Under the pieces are notes generated by a model. It was not told the DNA's origin. It searched no databases and was given only the letters and a program-made list of their open reading frames with translations. Positions 16,964-26,419 of a stretch of 64,000 bases of DNA are shown here, in pieces. The first letter of the stretch is position 1; each line of letters opens with the position of its first letter. This DNA comes from Paraburkholderia sp. Ac-20340. GTDB taxonomy: Bacteria > Pseudomonadota > Gammaproteobacteria > Burkholderiales > Burkholderiaceae. Where the stretch lies: the NCBI RefSeq assembly GCF_017104965.1, contig NZ_JAAGPR010000001.1:310001-374000 (forward strand), read 5' to 3'. The position numbers were made by a program, and so were the translations under genes.

Positions 16964-17511
16964 GGCATTTCCTTGAATTCGTGTCGGTCTATTAGCGTCG
17001 CCCCTGTGCGGGGCGGCACCTACTTTTCTTTGCAGCGGCAAAGAAAAGTAGGCAAAAGAAAGCCGCTCACACCGCCAGTGTGACGCAGTCCACAAACCGC
17101 CGTTCAGGGGGAAAGGTATAGGAGCATCCGATCCCTCGCACCCTACCACTAAGTGACAAGGCGCCCGCCCACCCGGGGACGCTGCGCGCCCCGAGGGGCA
17201 TAACGAAAACGCAAACCGAAGGTTTGCTGGGTTCACGAAAACGCTTGAATTTCAGGGGGGTCCCCCGCATACCCGGCCGTTGCACGCGCAGCGAGCAACG
17301 GGATGAATGACGGCTTTGTCACTCAGTTTGAAGGTGCGAGATGGCAGACGCCCCTATACCATTCCCCGCGTAAGGCTGGTTGTGGACTGCGTCAGTCTGG
17401 CGTTTGTAGCGGCTTTCTTTTGCCTACTTTTCTTTGCCGCTGCAAAGAAAAGTAGGTGCCGCCCCGCACAGGGGCAACGCTAATAGACCGACACGAACAC
17501 AAGGAAATGCC
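16964..17511. repeat. Long inverted-repeat intergenic element, copy A
   Basis: A 548-base element bounded by GGCATTTCCTTG at the left and CAAGGAAATGCC at the right. The termini are near-perfect inverted repeats for about 140 bases (TCGTGTCGGTCTATTAGCG... against ...CTAATAGACCGACACGA) and weaker complementarity continues inward. Each arm contains its own 15-base hairpin CCTACTTTTCTTTGC/GCAAAGAAAAGTAGG (17019-17052 and 17423-17456). No transposase or credible protein is inside. A second, same-orientation copy is at 27578-28091. Probably a non-autonomous mobile or structural intergenic repeat. Confidence 0.88.
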
Positions 17512-17665
17512 AAAACAAAAAAAGAAATGCCAAAACAAAAACAAAAAAACACCAACCACATTCCACCACACCAAAAACCCTAAAAAGAAACCACCACCCC
17601 CCCCGTCCCATCCTTACAACAACATTCCCCCACCCACCCCAACATTCACATTCCCAAGCTACGAT
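17512..17665. other. A/C-rich low-complexity tract next to repeat copy A
   Basis: The plus strand is almost purine-A and C only: 106 of 120 bases at 17521-17640 are A or C. It begins with a tandem of GAAATGCCAAAACAAAA, i.e. a partial duplication of the element end. It holds no gene; the transcript start region of the PsiE-like gene must lie at its right end. Confidence 0.7.
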
Positions 17666-17711
17666 AAAACCCACCCGTCTGACCGGATTGAATCGAAGGA
17701 ACCCAGGGAAT

Positions 17712-18146
17712 ATGAAATACGAACACGCGCTACAAAAAGCGATCAAAGTGCGCCTCGAACGCGCGATGGAGCTTGCCGAACTATTCGGCCTGTTCATCAT
17801 CGGCATCGGCACAGTGGCCGCAATGGTCCACCTCATCTACCGCATGGTGAATTCGGATGGCGTATCGCTGACCGATCTGCTGCTGATGTTCCTCTACCTG
17901 GAAGTGTTCGCGATGGTCGGCCAATACCTCAAAGCCGGCCAGCTGCCCGTACGCTTTCCGCTCTACATCGCGATGGTATCGATCGCACGAGACCTCATCC
18001 TGCGCGCCGGTATGAATACCGAACTTCACCTGCTCGCATCGGCAGGCGCGATCGTGCTGATCGCACTAGGCGTGCTCATGATTCGCTACGGCCAGTTCAA
18101 ATACCCCAGCGAACCAGTCGAACAAAAGGCCGAAGATACCAAGTAA
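17712..18146 (+). CDS. psiE: PsiE-like phosphate-starvation-inducible membrane protein
   Basis: A 144-residue integral membrane protein with about four hydrophobic segments (AELFGLFIIGIGTVAAMVHLIY; LLLMFLYLEVFAMVGQYL; FPLYIAMVSIARDLIL; LASAGAIVLIALGVLMI). The LYLEVFAMVGQY...RFPLYIAMVSIARDLI block is the PsiE family signature; biochemical role is unknown. Start at 17712 (MKYEHALQKAI) is favoured over 17688 because AAGGAACCCAGGG precedes it. It is the first gene right of repeat copy A and is followed by a possible terminator hairpin at 18170. Confidence 0.8.
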   Translation: MKYEHALQKAIKVRLERAMELAELFGLFIIGIGTVAAMVHLIYRMVNSDGVSLTDLLLMFLYLEVFAMVGQYLKAGQLPVRFPLYIAMVSIARDLILRAGMNTELHLLASAGAIVLIALGVLMIRYGQFKYPSEPVEQKAEDTK

Positions 18147-18169
18147 GCGCTTCAAACCCTCCGCATCAC

Positions 18170-18195
18170 AGGCCGCGCACAGCCACGCGCGGCCT
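18170..18195 (+). terminator. Possible terminator hairpin after psiE
   Basis: AGGCCGCGC - 8 bases - GCGCGGCCT, a perfect 9-base stem 24 bases after the psiE stop. The following CTCTCC is a weak U-tract, so it may only partly terminate. Confidence 0.45.
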
Positions 18196-18403
18196 CTCCA
18201 GCCCTAAACGAAAAGCAAGCGGAACCGTCAGCGTTCCGTAACCCGTACCACAGGCTTTCGAAGCCTTCCCGCTTCTTTCATGCTTCGTTTCATGACTTGT
18301 CGTTTCAGCGCAAGTCGTCGTCGCGTTTGCTACGTTCGCGCGCTTATTGCCGCGCGACGATTAAGCATCGATCGACCCCGATGAAACCCGAGGAGAAGAA
18401 GAA

Positions 18404-19354
18404 ATGGCACGATTCAGGAAAGTCCCGATGTGCGCCGCCGTGCTGGCGGCGCTCGCAGGCTCCAGCGCCTTCGCGGCCGATCCGGCCATGTGCAGGAGCG
18501 TGCGTTTCGCCGATGTCGGCTGGACCGATATTGCCGCGACCACCGGGCTGGCCTCGACCATTCTCGCGGGCCTGGGCTACGCGCCCACGACCACGCTCGC
18601 TTCCGTGCCCATCACCTTCGCCGGCCTCAAGTCGAAGCAGATCGATGTGTTCCTCGGCTACTGGTCGCCGACCATGGACCCGATCATCGAGCCGTTCGTC
18701 AAGGCCGGTACGATCAAGGTGCTCAATACGCCCAATCTCACCGGCGCCAAATACACGCTGGCCGTGCCCGATTATGTTTATCAGGGCGGTCTGCATTCGT
18801 TCCAGGACATCGCGAAGTTCGCCGACAAGCTGCAAGGCCATATCTACGGCATCGAACCGGGTAACGACGGCAATGCGTTGATCCAGAAAATGATCAGCGG
18901 CAATCAATATGGCCTGGGCAAATTCAAGCTCGTCGAATCGAGCGAGGCAGGCATGCTCGTGCAGGTCAATCGTGCGATTCGCGACAAGCAATGGATCGTG
19001 TTCCTCGGCTGGGAACCGCATCCGATGAACGTGCAGATGAAGATCGACTATCTCACGGGCGGCGACGCCGTGTTCGGCCCGAATTATGGCGAGGCGCGCG
19101 TGCTCACGGCCGTGCCGCCCGACTATAGCGCGCGTTGTCCGAACGTTTCGAAGTTCGTTTCCAATCTCCAGTTCACGACGTCGATCGAAAACCATCTGAT
19201 GGTGCCGATCATGAATAAGGAAGACCCGGACAAGGCCGCCGCCGCCTGGCTCAAGAGCAATCCGCAGATGCTCGACAAATGGCTCGCTGGCGTGACGACC
19301 TTCGACGGCAAGCCGGGATTGCCCGCCGTGCGTGCCTATCTGGGCACGCATTGA
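18404..19354 (+). CDS. choX: Choline ABC transporter substrate-binding protein (orphan)
   Basis: A 316-residue periplasmic solute-binding protein of the OpuAC/ChoX family; signal peptide ends at SSAFA. ChoX-type features include CRSVRFADVGWTDIAATTG at the mature start, then LGYWSPTMDPIIEPF and WIVFLGWEPHPMN, which supply aromatic residues for the trimethylammonium cage. GAGGAGAAG precedes the ATG. Unlike usual choXWV sets, no ATPase or permease gene adjoins it: an APC permease follows. It could deliver choline to the ABC parts encoded at 50844-52905 or to unlinked ones. Close to betIBA, so choline uptake for betaine synthesis is the likely role. Confidence 0.9.
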   Translation: MARFRKVPMCAAVLAALAGSSAFAADPAMCRSVRFADVGWTDIAATTGLASTILAGLGYAPTTTLASVPITFAGLKSKQIDVFLGYWSPTMDPIIEPFVKAGTIKVLNTPNLTGAKYTLAVPDYVYQGGLHSFQDIAKFADKLQGHIYGIEPGNDGNALIQKMISGNQYGLGKFKLVESSEAGMLVQVNRAIRDKQWIVFLGWEPHPMNVQMKIDYLTGGDAVFGPNYGEARVLTAVPPDYSARCPNVSKFVSNLQFTTSIENHLMVPIMNKEDPDKAAAAWLKSNPQMLDKWLAGVTTFDGKPGLPAVRAYLGTH

Positions 19355-19365
19355 TGTCGTGATTC

Positions 19366-19401
19366 AAGGCTTTGAATAAGGCTTTGAACAAGGCTTCGAA
19401 T
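19366..19401. repeat. Three tandem 12-base repeats
   Basis: AAGGCTTTGAAT, AAGGCTTTGAAC and AAGGCTTCGAAT follow each other directly, starting 11 bases after the choX stop. They may be slippage products or a binding array; nothing else is known. Confidence 0.7.
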
Positions 19402-19532
19402 GGCAGCGGGCATGAGGTGTGCGAAGTCACGCCATTTGTCTGCGGATTTTCGGTGTATGCGCCGCGCTACGCCGGAAATCCCGATAGGCCCGGTAATTTT
19501 GTTCGAGTAGCGTTGAACAAAGGAGGAGATAG

Positions 19533-21182
19533 ATGGAGCAGGCTGGAATAGGAGCAGGCAGTGCAGAGCAGGGACGCGCAAGCGAAAGCCCCGGTTCGGG
19601 TTTGCGGCGCGGACTCACCTGGAAAGACGCCTTCTGGGTCACAAGCGGCGTGCCCGCTGGCGTGCTATTCACGCTAGGCGGCGTATGCGCGACCATCGGT
19701 CAGCCCGCATGGGCGATCTGGATCGCGTCGATTACGATGGGCCTGATCCAGAGCGCGACTTACGCCGAAATTTCAGGCCTTTTCCCGCATAAGTCGGGTG
19801 GCGCTTCGGTTTATGGCGCGATTGGCTGGGTGCGTTACAGCAAGATGGTGGCGCCCGTTTCCGTGTGGTGCAACTGGCTTGCCTGGTCGCCCATGCTCGC
19901 GCTCGGTTGTGGACTCGCGGCGAATTATGCGCTGGCCACGCTGTTTCCGCCCGAAGCCACCGTGCGTCAGTGGCACTGGACGATTGCCAATCTCGGCTTT
20001 ATTCAACACGGTCTGACCTTGCGTATCAACGCGACGTTTCTGATTGCCGCCGCGTTCTTGCTGATCACGTTCCGTCTGCAACATAGCGGCGCTTCGAAAG
20101 CGGCGCGCACGCAAAAGATTCTTGGCATTGCGTCGCTTACGCCGCTGCTGATCGTCGGCATCGTTCCGTTCGTGACCGGCGATGTGCCTGCGACTCATCT
20201 GTTTCCGCTGCTGCCGCTGGGTCACGATGCACGCGGCAATCTCACCGCATCGCTTTTCGGCGCATGGAACGGGCAGGGCGTGGTGATGGCGCTGGGCGCA
20301 ATGTTCATGGCCGGTTGGGCTTCGTATGGCTTCGAAACCGCGGTCTGCTATACGCGCGAATTCCGCGACCCGCGCCGCGATACGGCGCGCGCGATCTTCT
20401 GGTCGGGCGCCTTGTGTCTCGTGGTCATGACGCTCGTGCCGCTCGCGTTTCAGGGGGCGCTCGGCACGCAGGCGATGCTGGACCCGCGTATCGGCGACGG
20501 TACGGGCGTGGGCACGGCGATGGCGTCTATCGTCGGCGGCGGCGCGTGGGTCGGCAATGTGATGGTCGTCATGCTGATGCTGTCGATCCTGCTGATCGTG
20601 ATGACGTCGATGATGGGTTCGTCGCGCACGCTGTATCAAGCTTCGGTCGATGGCTGGCTGCCGCGTTATCTGTCGCGCGTGAACGAGCATGGCGCGCCCA
20701 CTGCGGCGATGTGGACGGACCTTGGCTTCAATCTCGTCTTGCTGGCGATGTCCGATTACATGACGGTGCTGTCGATCTCGAACGTCTGCTACATGCTGTT
20801 CGTCTTCCTGAATCTGCAGTCGGGCTGGATTCATCGCATGGACCGTCCGTCGTGGCATCGGCCGTTTCGTTGCCCGACCTGGCTGCTCGCAGCCGGTGCG
20901 GTGTGCGGTTACGCGAATCTCGTGTTCGTGGGCGCAGGCGCGAATCTGCAAGGCGAAAACACCTTGCGCGATGGGCTTTTTGCGGTGCTGCTGATCGTGC
21001 CGGTGTTTGCCTATCGCCACTACTGGCAGGATCGCGGCCGCTTTCCGGCTGGCAGCGCGCACGATATGGAACTGGCGGTGACGGTGCGCAGCCGCTGGAA
21101 GTCGCTGGCGCCGTATGGTGCACTCGCGCTGGCCGCAGCGACAATCGCCGCTTCGCATTATTTCGCGGCAAGAGTGGGTTAA
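19533..21182 (+). CDS. APC superfamily amino acid/amine permease
   Basis: A 549-residue inner-membrane secondary transporter with about 12 membrane segments. APC hallmarks are the first-helix region FWVTSGVPAGVLFTLGGVCATIG, SATYAEISGLFPHKSGGASVYGAI and, mid-protein, AGWASYGFETAVCYTREFRDPRRDTARAI. The cytosolic N-terminus is short and Gly/Ser/Glu-rich. AAAGGAGGAGATAG gives a strong ribosome site. Placement between choX and betIBA suggests import of choline, betaine or a related compound, but APC proteins mostly carry amino acids or amines and the substrate cannot be read from sequence. Followed by a clear terminator. Confidence 0.88.
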   Translation: MEQAGIGAGSAEQGRASESPGSGLRRGLTWKDAFWVTSGVPAGVLFTLGGVCATIGQPAWAIWIASITMGLIQSATYAEISGLFPHKSGGASVYGAIGWVRYSKMVAPVSVWCNWLAWSPMLALGCGLAANYALATLFPPEATVRQWHWTIANLGFIQHGLTLRINATFLIAAAFLLITFRLQHSGASKAARTQKILGIASLTPLLIVGIVPFVTGDVPATHLFPLLPLGHDARGNLTASLFGAWNGQGVVMALGAMFMAGWASYGFETAVCYTREFRDPRRDTARAIFWSGALCLVVMTLVPLAFQGALGTQAMLDPRIGDGTGVGTAMASIVGGGAWVGNVMVVMLMLSILLIVMTSMMGSSRTLYQASVDGWLPRYLSRVNEHGAPTAAMWTDLGFNLVLLAMSDYMTVLSISNVCYMLFVFLNLQSGWIHRMDRPSWHRPFRCPTWLLAAGAVCGYANLVFVGAGANLQGENTLRDGLFAVLLIVPVFAYRHYWQDRGRFPAGSAHDMELAVTVRSRWKSLAPYGALALAAATIAASHYFAARVG

Positions 21183-21224
21183 GTCGAGTGGTTAGCGCGT
21201 AGCGCTTGAGTTGGGGTGACCTCT

Positions 21225-21258
21225 GCGAGTTCTGACGGATCGTCGAACTCGCTTTTTT
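21225..21258 (+). terminator. Rho-independent terminator after APC permease
   Basis: GCGAGTTC - 12 bases - GAACTCGC followed by TTTTTT, 43 bases after the permease stop. Confidence 0.8.
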
Positions 21259-21417
21259 ATTTTTTGCATTGGCTGGTAATTTTCGCTTTCTCTGCGCCAC
21301 GTCAGACGCCCTCTGTTTTTCCGCACCTATACTCAACGGCCTTTTCCTGTACCCGTTCCGATATCGATAAGCAGTACAGCGAAATCGTTAATGCGTGCCG
21401 TCGAATAGAAACAATAA

Positions 21418-22212
21418 ATGCGGAAAATGGAGGTCGAATTGAAGAAATTGAACAATGTACTGGTGCCCACGCCGCATGGTCTCATGCTGGTCAATCGTAA
21501 CGAGGCGTCCTTTGCGTTTGGAACCGGCGTGGCGCTGCTGGAAGAAGGCGGCTATGACCCGCGCGAGATTGGCTTGATGCGCGAGATCGTGGAGGTATTG
21601 CCGCCGGAGTGCGTGGTGCTCGATGTGGGCGCGAATATCGGTGTGCATACGCTGGAGTTCGCGCGGGCATGCGAATCGAAGCGCGGCATCGTGCACACGT
21701 TCGAGCCGCAGCGGATTTTGTTCCAGATGCTGGCGGGCAATGTGGCAATGAACAATTTCCAGAATGTGCATTGCCATCTCGCGGCCGTTGGTGCGCAACA
21801 GGGCACACTGAAGGTGCCGCGTATTGATTATTCGGTACCTTCCAGCTTTAGCGGTATTGAGTTTGGCAATGGGCAGCAAAAGGAATTCATCGGGCAAGCG
21901 CCGCAATGGGATGCCGCTGAAGAGACCGTTCCCATCATTACGCTCGATAGCCTGAATTTGCCACGCGTGGACTTCATGAAGATCGACGTGGAAGGGATGG
22001 AGATCGACGTGCTGCGCGGAGCCAGCAAAATCATCGATACATTCCGTCCGCCAATCTATATCGAATATGGAAAGAACGATGCGCTCATGTTGGCTAAAGC
22101 GATCTGGGACTTCGGCTACGATATTTTCGTATTTAGTGCGCTGGACTGGGTTGCAACACCGAAGGAGGATTCGGTTGTGCAAATAGCCGGTCTGACCAAA
22201 CTCATGCCTTAA
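21418..22212 (+). CDS. FkbM family SAM-dependent methyltransferase
   Basis: A 264-residue methyltransferase of the FkbM type (O-methylation of sugars or polyketides in characterised members; substrate here unknown). The SAM-binding motif is VVLDVGANIGVHTLEFA near residues 65-81, and the family's second signature is DFMKIDVEGMEIDVLRGA near 182-199. Start 21418 or the in-frame ATG at 21427 are both possible; neither has a strong ribosome site. GC content is visibly lower than in neighbouring genes and it has no functional link to the betaine genes, so it may be an imported cargo gene. It ends at a convergent terminator with betA. Confidence 0.88.
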   Translation: MRKMEVELKKLNNVLVPTPHGLMLVNRNEASFAFGTGVALLEEGGYDPREIGLMREIVEVLPPECVVLDVGANIGVHTLEFARACESKRGIVHTFEPQRILFQMLAGNVAMNNFQNVHCHLAAVGAQQGTLKVPRIDYSVPSSFSGIEFGNGQQKEFIGQAPQWDAAEETVPIITLDSLNLPRVDFMKIDVEGMEIDVLRGASKIIDTFRPPIYIEYGKNDALMLAKAIWDFGYDIFVFSALDWVATPKEDSVVQIAGLTKLMP

Positions 22213-22236
22213 GCGACCGCGTGTTCGAATACGCGC

Positions 22237-22278
22237 AGCCCCGGTTCTGCATGACAGACAGAGCCGGGGCTTTTTTTG
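22237..22278 (+). terminator. Terminator between FkbM gene and betA
   Basis: AGCCCCGGTTCTG - 9 bases - CAGAGCCGGGGCT with one G-U pair, then TTTTTTT. It lies between convergent genes, 24 bases after the FkbM stop and 13 before the betA stop. Confidence 0.85.
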
Positions 22279-22290
22279 TTGGCGCGAGTT

Positions 22291-24012
22291 TCAGACTGTC
22301 GCCGGCTGACCGCTGCGCTTTGCCACCGGATTCTGCGGCACCACACCGCCGCGCGCAGGCGCACCGTTGGCGACGTAGTAAGGCGTTTCCACCCGTGCAA
22401 GCGCGGCGCGCCCGCGAATACGATCGGCAATTTTCTCGGCCATCATGATGGTCGGCGCATTCAGATTGCCCGTGGTGATCAGCGGCATGATCGACGCATC
22501 CACCACGCGCAGACCGTCGATACCGTGCACGCGGCCTTCGGCATCCACCACCGCCATATTGTCATAACCCATCGGGCACGAGCAGGAAGGGTGATAAGCC
22601 GTTTCAGCGCGGCTGCGCACGAAGGCGTCGATCTGTGCATCGGTTTTCAGATCCGCGCCGGGATTTAATTCGCGGCCACGGAAGCGATCGAGCGCAGGCT
22701 GCGCAATGATCTCGCGCGTAATGCGAATGGCGTCGCGGAATTCGCGCCAGTCGAGCGGCTCGGCCATATAGTTGAAGAGAATCGACGGATGCTGGCGCGG
22801 ATCACGCGAACGCAGTTTCACACGGCCGCGACTGGGCGAGCGCATCGATCCCACGTGCGCCTGGAAGCCGTGCATTTCGATTGCATTGCTGCCGTTGTAA
22901 TTGATGGCGACCGGCAGAAAGTGATACTGGATATTCGGCCACGGATCATCGTCGCGTGTGCGGATAAAGCCACCCGCTTCGAAGTGATTGCTCGCGCCGA
23001 TGCCGGTGCCGCGCAACATCCATTCAAGACCGATAGCGGGTTGATTGCGCAGTTTCAATGCAGGGTAGAGCGAGACCGGCTCCTTGCACTCGTACTGCAT
23101 GTACATTTCCAGGTGGTCCTGAAGATTGCGGCCCACGCCCGGGAGATCGAGCACGACGGGAATGTCGAGTTCGCGCAGCCACTCGCCGGGACCCACGCCC
23201 GAGCGCTGCAGGATTTGCGGCGACGCAATCGCGCCCGCGCAGAGCAGCACTTCGCGTCGCGCATGACGCGTGACGCGCGCGGGGCCGTCCATGAACACCA
23301 CGCCGCGCGCACGCTTGCCGCTAAAGAGAATGCGATCGGTCACGGCATGTGTGACGATGTCAAGATTCGGCCGATGGCGCGCCTGATCGAGATAGCCGCG
23401 CGCCGTGCTGGCGCGCCGGCCTTTCGCCGTCACCGTGCGATCCATGGGGCCGAAGCCTTCCTGACGATAGCCGTTGAGATCGTCGGTGCGCGGATAGCCC
23501 GCTTCGACGCCCGCTTCGATCATCGCTTCGAACAGTGGATTCACGCCGGGCTTGCTGGTCGTCACATGCACGGGACCTTCGCCGCCGTGATAATCGTTCG
23601 CGCCCACGTCGCGCGTTTCCGCTTTGCGGAAATACGGCAGACAGTCCAGATAGCTCCAGTTTTGCAGACCTTCGATAGCGGCCCAACCGTCGTAATCGAG
23701 TGCATTGCCGCGGATATAACACATGCCGTTGATCAACGACGAACCGCCCAGACCCTTGCCACGTCCGCATTCCATGCGGCGGTTGTCCATATGCGGCTCG
23801 GGGTCGGTTTCGTAGGCCCAGTTATAGCGCCGTCCCTGCAAAGGATAGGCGAGCGCAGCGGGCATCTGCGTGCGAAAGTCGAAGCGATAGTCGGGGCCGC
23901 CCGCTTCCAGCAACAGCACCTTGACGTCTGGATCTTCGGTGAGGCGCGTGGCGAGCACATTGCCCGCCGATCCCGCGCCGATGATGATGTAGTCGTACTC
24001 CTGCGAGGCCAT
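22291..24012 (-). CDS. betA: Choline dehydrogenase
   Basis: A 573-residue membrane-associated FAD enzyme oxidising choline to betaine aldehyde (and on to betaine). GMC oxidoreductase features are the N-terminal FAD motif ([18 protein letters not shown], about residues 8-25), [20 protein letters not shown] near 85, and the C-terminal [12 protein letters not shown] with the active-site His and [18 protein letters not shown]. The start at 24012 (MASQEYDY) is chosen for AGAGGGAA 7 bases upstream; the frame open to 24198 would run into betB. It is last in betI-betB-betA, 26 bases after betB. Length fits BetA, with a short Pro/Arg-rich C-terminal extension. Confidence 0.96.
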   Translation of the reverse strand: MASQEYDYIIIGAGSAGNVLATRLTEDPDVKVLLLEAGGPDYRFDFRTQMPAALAYPLQGRRYNWAYETDPEPHMDNRRMECGRGKGLGGSSLINGMCYIRGNALDYDGWAAIEGLQNWSYLDCLPYFRKAETRDVGANDYHGGEGPVHVTTSKPGVNPLFEAMIEAGVEAGYPRTDDLNGYRQEGFGPMDRTVTAKGRRASTARGYLDQARHRPNLDIVTHAVTDRILFSGKRARGVVFMDGPARVTRHARREVLLCAGAIASPQILQRSGVGPGEWLRELDIPVVLDLPGVGRNLQDHLEMYMQYECKEPVSLYPALKLRNQPAIGLEWMLRGTGIGASNHFEAGGFIRTRDDDPWPNIQYHFLPVAINYNGSNAIEMHGFQAHVGSMRSPSRGRVKLRSRDPRQHPSILFNYMAEPLDWREFRDAIRITREIIAQPALDRFRGRELNPGADLKTDAQIDAFVRSRAETAYHPSCSCPMGYDNMAVVDAEGRVHGIDGLRVVDASIMPLITTGNLNAPTIMMAEKIADRIRGRAALARVETPYYVANGAPARGGVVPQNPVAKRSGQPATV

Positions 24013-24038
24013 ATGCGGTTCCCTCTCTGCGGCGCTTT

Positions 24039-25520
24039 TTAGAAGACGGGCTGATACGGTCCCAGCTCGACCTGAACGGATTTGATGCGCGTGTAGTGCT
24101 CGAGCGTGGTGAGGCCGTTTTCGCGTCCCACGCCCGATTGCTTGTAGCCGCCCACCGGCATTTCGGCGGGCGACTCGCCCCACGTATTGATCCAGCAAAT
24201 ACCCGCTTCCAGACGATGAATCGCGCGATGCGCGCGCGCCAGGTTTTCCGTCACGACGCCAGCGGCCAGACCGTAGAGCGTATCGTTCGCTCGCTCGATT
24301 ACTTCGCGTTCCTCATCGAATACGAGAATGCTCATGACTGGGCCGAAAATCTCCTCGCGTACGATCTGCATGTCGTCGCGGCAATCGGTAAAGACCGTGG
24401 GCTGCACGAACTGGCCGCGCGCGAAGTCGCCTTCGATCCGACGTGCACCGCCTGCGAGCAACCGCGCTCCTTCGCGCTTGCCGCTCTCGATATAGCGCAG
24501 CACTTTTTCGAGTTGCGCCGCACTGGCAAGCGGCCCGAAGTTGGTGGCGGGGTCGCTGGGCTGCCCCACGCGAATGCGCGCCACGCGCTCGATGACGCGT
24601 GCTTCGAAGGCCTCGCGCACGGCGCGATGCACGAATACGCGCGTGCCGTTGGTGCAGACCTGGCCCGCGCTGAAGAAGTTGGCGGTGACGGCGATATCGG
24701 CGGCGCGATCGAGATCGGCATCGTCGAAAACGATCAGCGGTGACTTGCCGCCCAGTTCCATCGTCACTTCCTTGAGCGACGATGCGCCCGCGGCCGCCAT
24801 CACTTTCTTGCCCGTTTCCACGCCGCCTGTGAACGAAATTTTCTCGATGGCGGGATGCGTGCTCAGCAGCGCGCCCACGCGTGCATCGCCCTGTACGACA
24901 TTGAATACGCCAGGCGGCACACCCGCTTCGATATAGATCTGCGCGAGACGCGAGGCAGAAAGCGGGGTGATTTCACTGGGTTTGAAAATCATTGCATTGC
25001 CGGCTGCGAGTGCAGGCGCGGATTTCCAGCAGGCGATCTGCAGCGGGTAATTCCATGCGCCGATACCGGCCGTCACGCCCAGCGGTTCGCGCCGCGTGTA
25101 GACGAACGAGCTTTCGCGCAGCGGAATCTGCTGGCCTTCGAGTGCGGGCACGAGGCCCGCGTAATACTCGATCACGTCGGCGCCCGTGACGATATCGACG
25201 CTACGCGTTTCCGCGATGGGCTTGCCGGTATCGCGCATTTCGAGCTCGGCGAGTTCGTCGTTGCGCTCGCGCAGCAATTCGACGGCGCGGCGCAGGATGC
25301 GCGATCGCTGCATGGCGGTCATGGCGGCCCAGACGCGCTGGCCCGCGCGTGCGGATTGCACGGCGCGCTCGACATCGGCCGCGCTGGCCTGCTGCACGAT
25401 GGCGAGCAGTTCGCCGGTGGCGGGGTCGTGCGTTTCGAAGGTTTCGCCGCTGGTGGCGTCGGCGTACTGGCCGTCGATAAAGAGGCGTTCGGGGCCGAAA
25501 GCAGTCGTGCGAGTGGTCAT
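24039..25520 (-). CDS. betB: Betaine aldehyde dehydrogenase
   Basis: A 493-residue NAD(P)+-dependent aldehyde dehydrogenase converting betaine aldehyde to glycine betaine in the cytoplasm. Catalytic Glu255 (VTMELGGKS) and Cys289 ([11 protein letters not shown]) are present, as are the GAWNYP cofactor-loop residues near 155 and the oxyanion Asn. Start at 25520 ([10 protein letters not shown]) has GGAG 10 bases upstream; the upstream open frame overlaps betI. It lies 17 bases after betI and 26 before betA in one operon. Confidence 0.96.
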   Translation of the reverse strand: MTTRTTAFGPERLFIDGQYADATSGETFETHDPATGELLAIVQQASAADVERAVQSARAGQRVWAAMTAMQRSRILRRAVELLRERNDELAELEMRDTGKPIAETRSVDIVTGADVIEYYAGLVPALEGQQIPLRESSFVYTRREPLGVTAGIGAWNYPLQIACWKSAPALAAGNAMIFKPSEITPLSASRLAQIYIEAGVPPGVFNVVQGDARVGALLSTHPAIEKISFTGGVETGKKVMAAAGASSLKEVTMELGGKSPLIVFDDADLDRAADIAVTANFFSAGQVCTNGTRVFVHRAVREAFEARVIERVARIRVGQPSDPATNFGPLASAAQLEKVLRYIESGKREGARLLAGGARRIEGDFARGQFVQPTVFTDCRDDMQIVREEIFGPVMSILVFDEEREVIERANDTLYGLAAGVVTENLARAHRAIHRLEAGICWINTWGESPAEMPVGGYKQSGVGRENGLTTLEHYTRIKSVQVELGPYQPVF

Positions 25521-25537
25521 GCGAGTGTCGCTCCAGT

Positions 25538-26149
25538 TCAGGCGCGCTGGGCCGCACGCGGGCGGGCGTGCGCTTCCAGCAGAAGGTCGATGTAGTCGTT
25601 GGCAAGGCGCAGCGCGGCCTTTGTATCGAACGGCTCGCCGGTGGTGGCGCCACGCAGCCACAGACCGTCGATCATGGCGGCAAGCCCGCTGGCGGCGCGG
25701 CGCGAGGCCGCGTGCGGCAGTGCGCGGCCGAACTCCACACAGAGATTCGAATACAGCCGCCGCGTATTGACGTGTTGCAGCCGCCGCAGCGCGGGCACAT
25801 GCATGCTCTCGGCCCAGAACGCGAGCCAGGTCTTCATCACGGGGCCGCTAACCTGCGAAACGTCGAAATTCGCCGCGACGATCGCGCGCAAACGCGCCCG
25901 TGCCTGCGGCCGCGCAGCCTTGAGCCGGCGTTGTGCAGCCGCGCCGAGATCGCGCAGCACATGGCGCATGGTGGCTTCGAGCAGCGCATCCTTGCCGCCG
26001 AAATAGTGGCTGACGATGCCCGTGGAAATGCGCGCGCGCTGCGCCACGGTAGCAAGCGTCGTGCCGGACAGACCCGACTGATCGATCGACTCCAGAGTGG
26101 CATCGATAAGCTGGGCGCGGCGAATTTCGCGCATTCCGATCTTGGGCAT
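25538..26149 (-). CDS. betI: BetI, choline-responsive TetR-type repressor
   Basis: A 203-residue TetR-family regulator. The HTH lies at about residues 28-52 ([29 protein letters not shown]), a BetI hallmark, and the ligand domain carries [23 protein letters not shown] as in other BetI proteins. Known BetI represses bet genes and is relieved by choline. AGGA lies upstream of the ATG. It heads the betIBA operon, and a well-formed BetI-type operator lies 43-66 bases upstream. Confidence 0.95.
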   Translation of the reverse strand: MPKIGMREIRRAQLIDATLESIDQSGLSGTTLATVAQRARISTGIVSHYFGGKDALLEATMRHVLRDLGAAAQRRLKAARPQARARLRAIVAANFDVSQVSGPVMKTWLAFWAESMHVPALRRLQHVNTRRLYSNLCVEFGRALPHAASRRAASGLAAMIDGLWLRGATTGEPFDTKAALRLANDYIDLLLEAHARPRAAQRA

Positions 26150-26191
26150 GGCATTCCTGGTGCATCGTGAAGGGCTTAACTTTAAGTTTTT

Positions 26192-26215
26192 TTTATTGAA
26201 CGATCAATCAATAAA
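26192..26215. promoter_or_regulatory. BetI operator
   Basis: TTTATTGA - 8 bases with central GATC - TCAATAAA, a 24-base dyad in the betI upstream region. The core ATTGAACGATCAATCAAT is very close to the BetI site I remember from the E. coli bet promoters. It could control betIBA and also the divergent porin. Confidence 0.7.
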
Positions 26216-26419
26216 AAACGGGGTGGGTCCTGTATGACGTATTTTCGAAGCTGCTTGACGGATTCGCGATGATCCTGGGCGGTCATGTCGCATCAAGCCT
26301 GGCGGGCGTCGTTTGAGCGCAAGTGGCGGGAGATTTGGACTTATACGTTTTGCAGGTCCGTGCGCTGCTTGCAGCATGCGGCCTTTCAACCGTAGTGCGA
26401 GTCTGGAGAGACCGACACC

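Noticed and set aside
16754..17574. Short open frames inside and around repeat copy A (and equivalents in copy B)
   Set aside because: They follow the inverted repeats and low-complexity flanks, lack ribosome sites and have no protein-like composition.
22813..24042. 417-codon plus-strand frame opposite betA
   Set aside because: Antisense shadow of betA, His/Arg/Ala-rich, no start signal.
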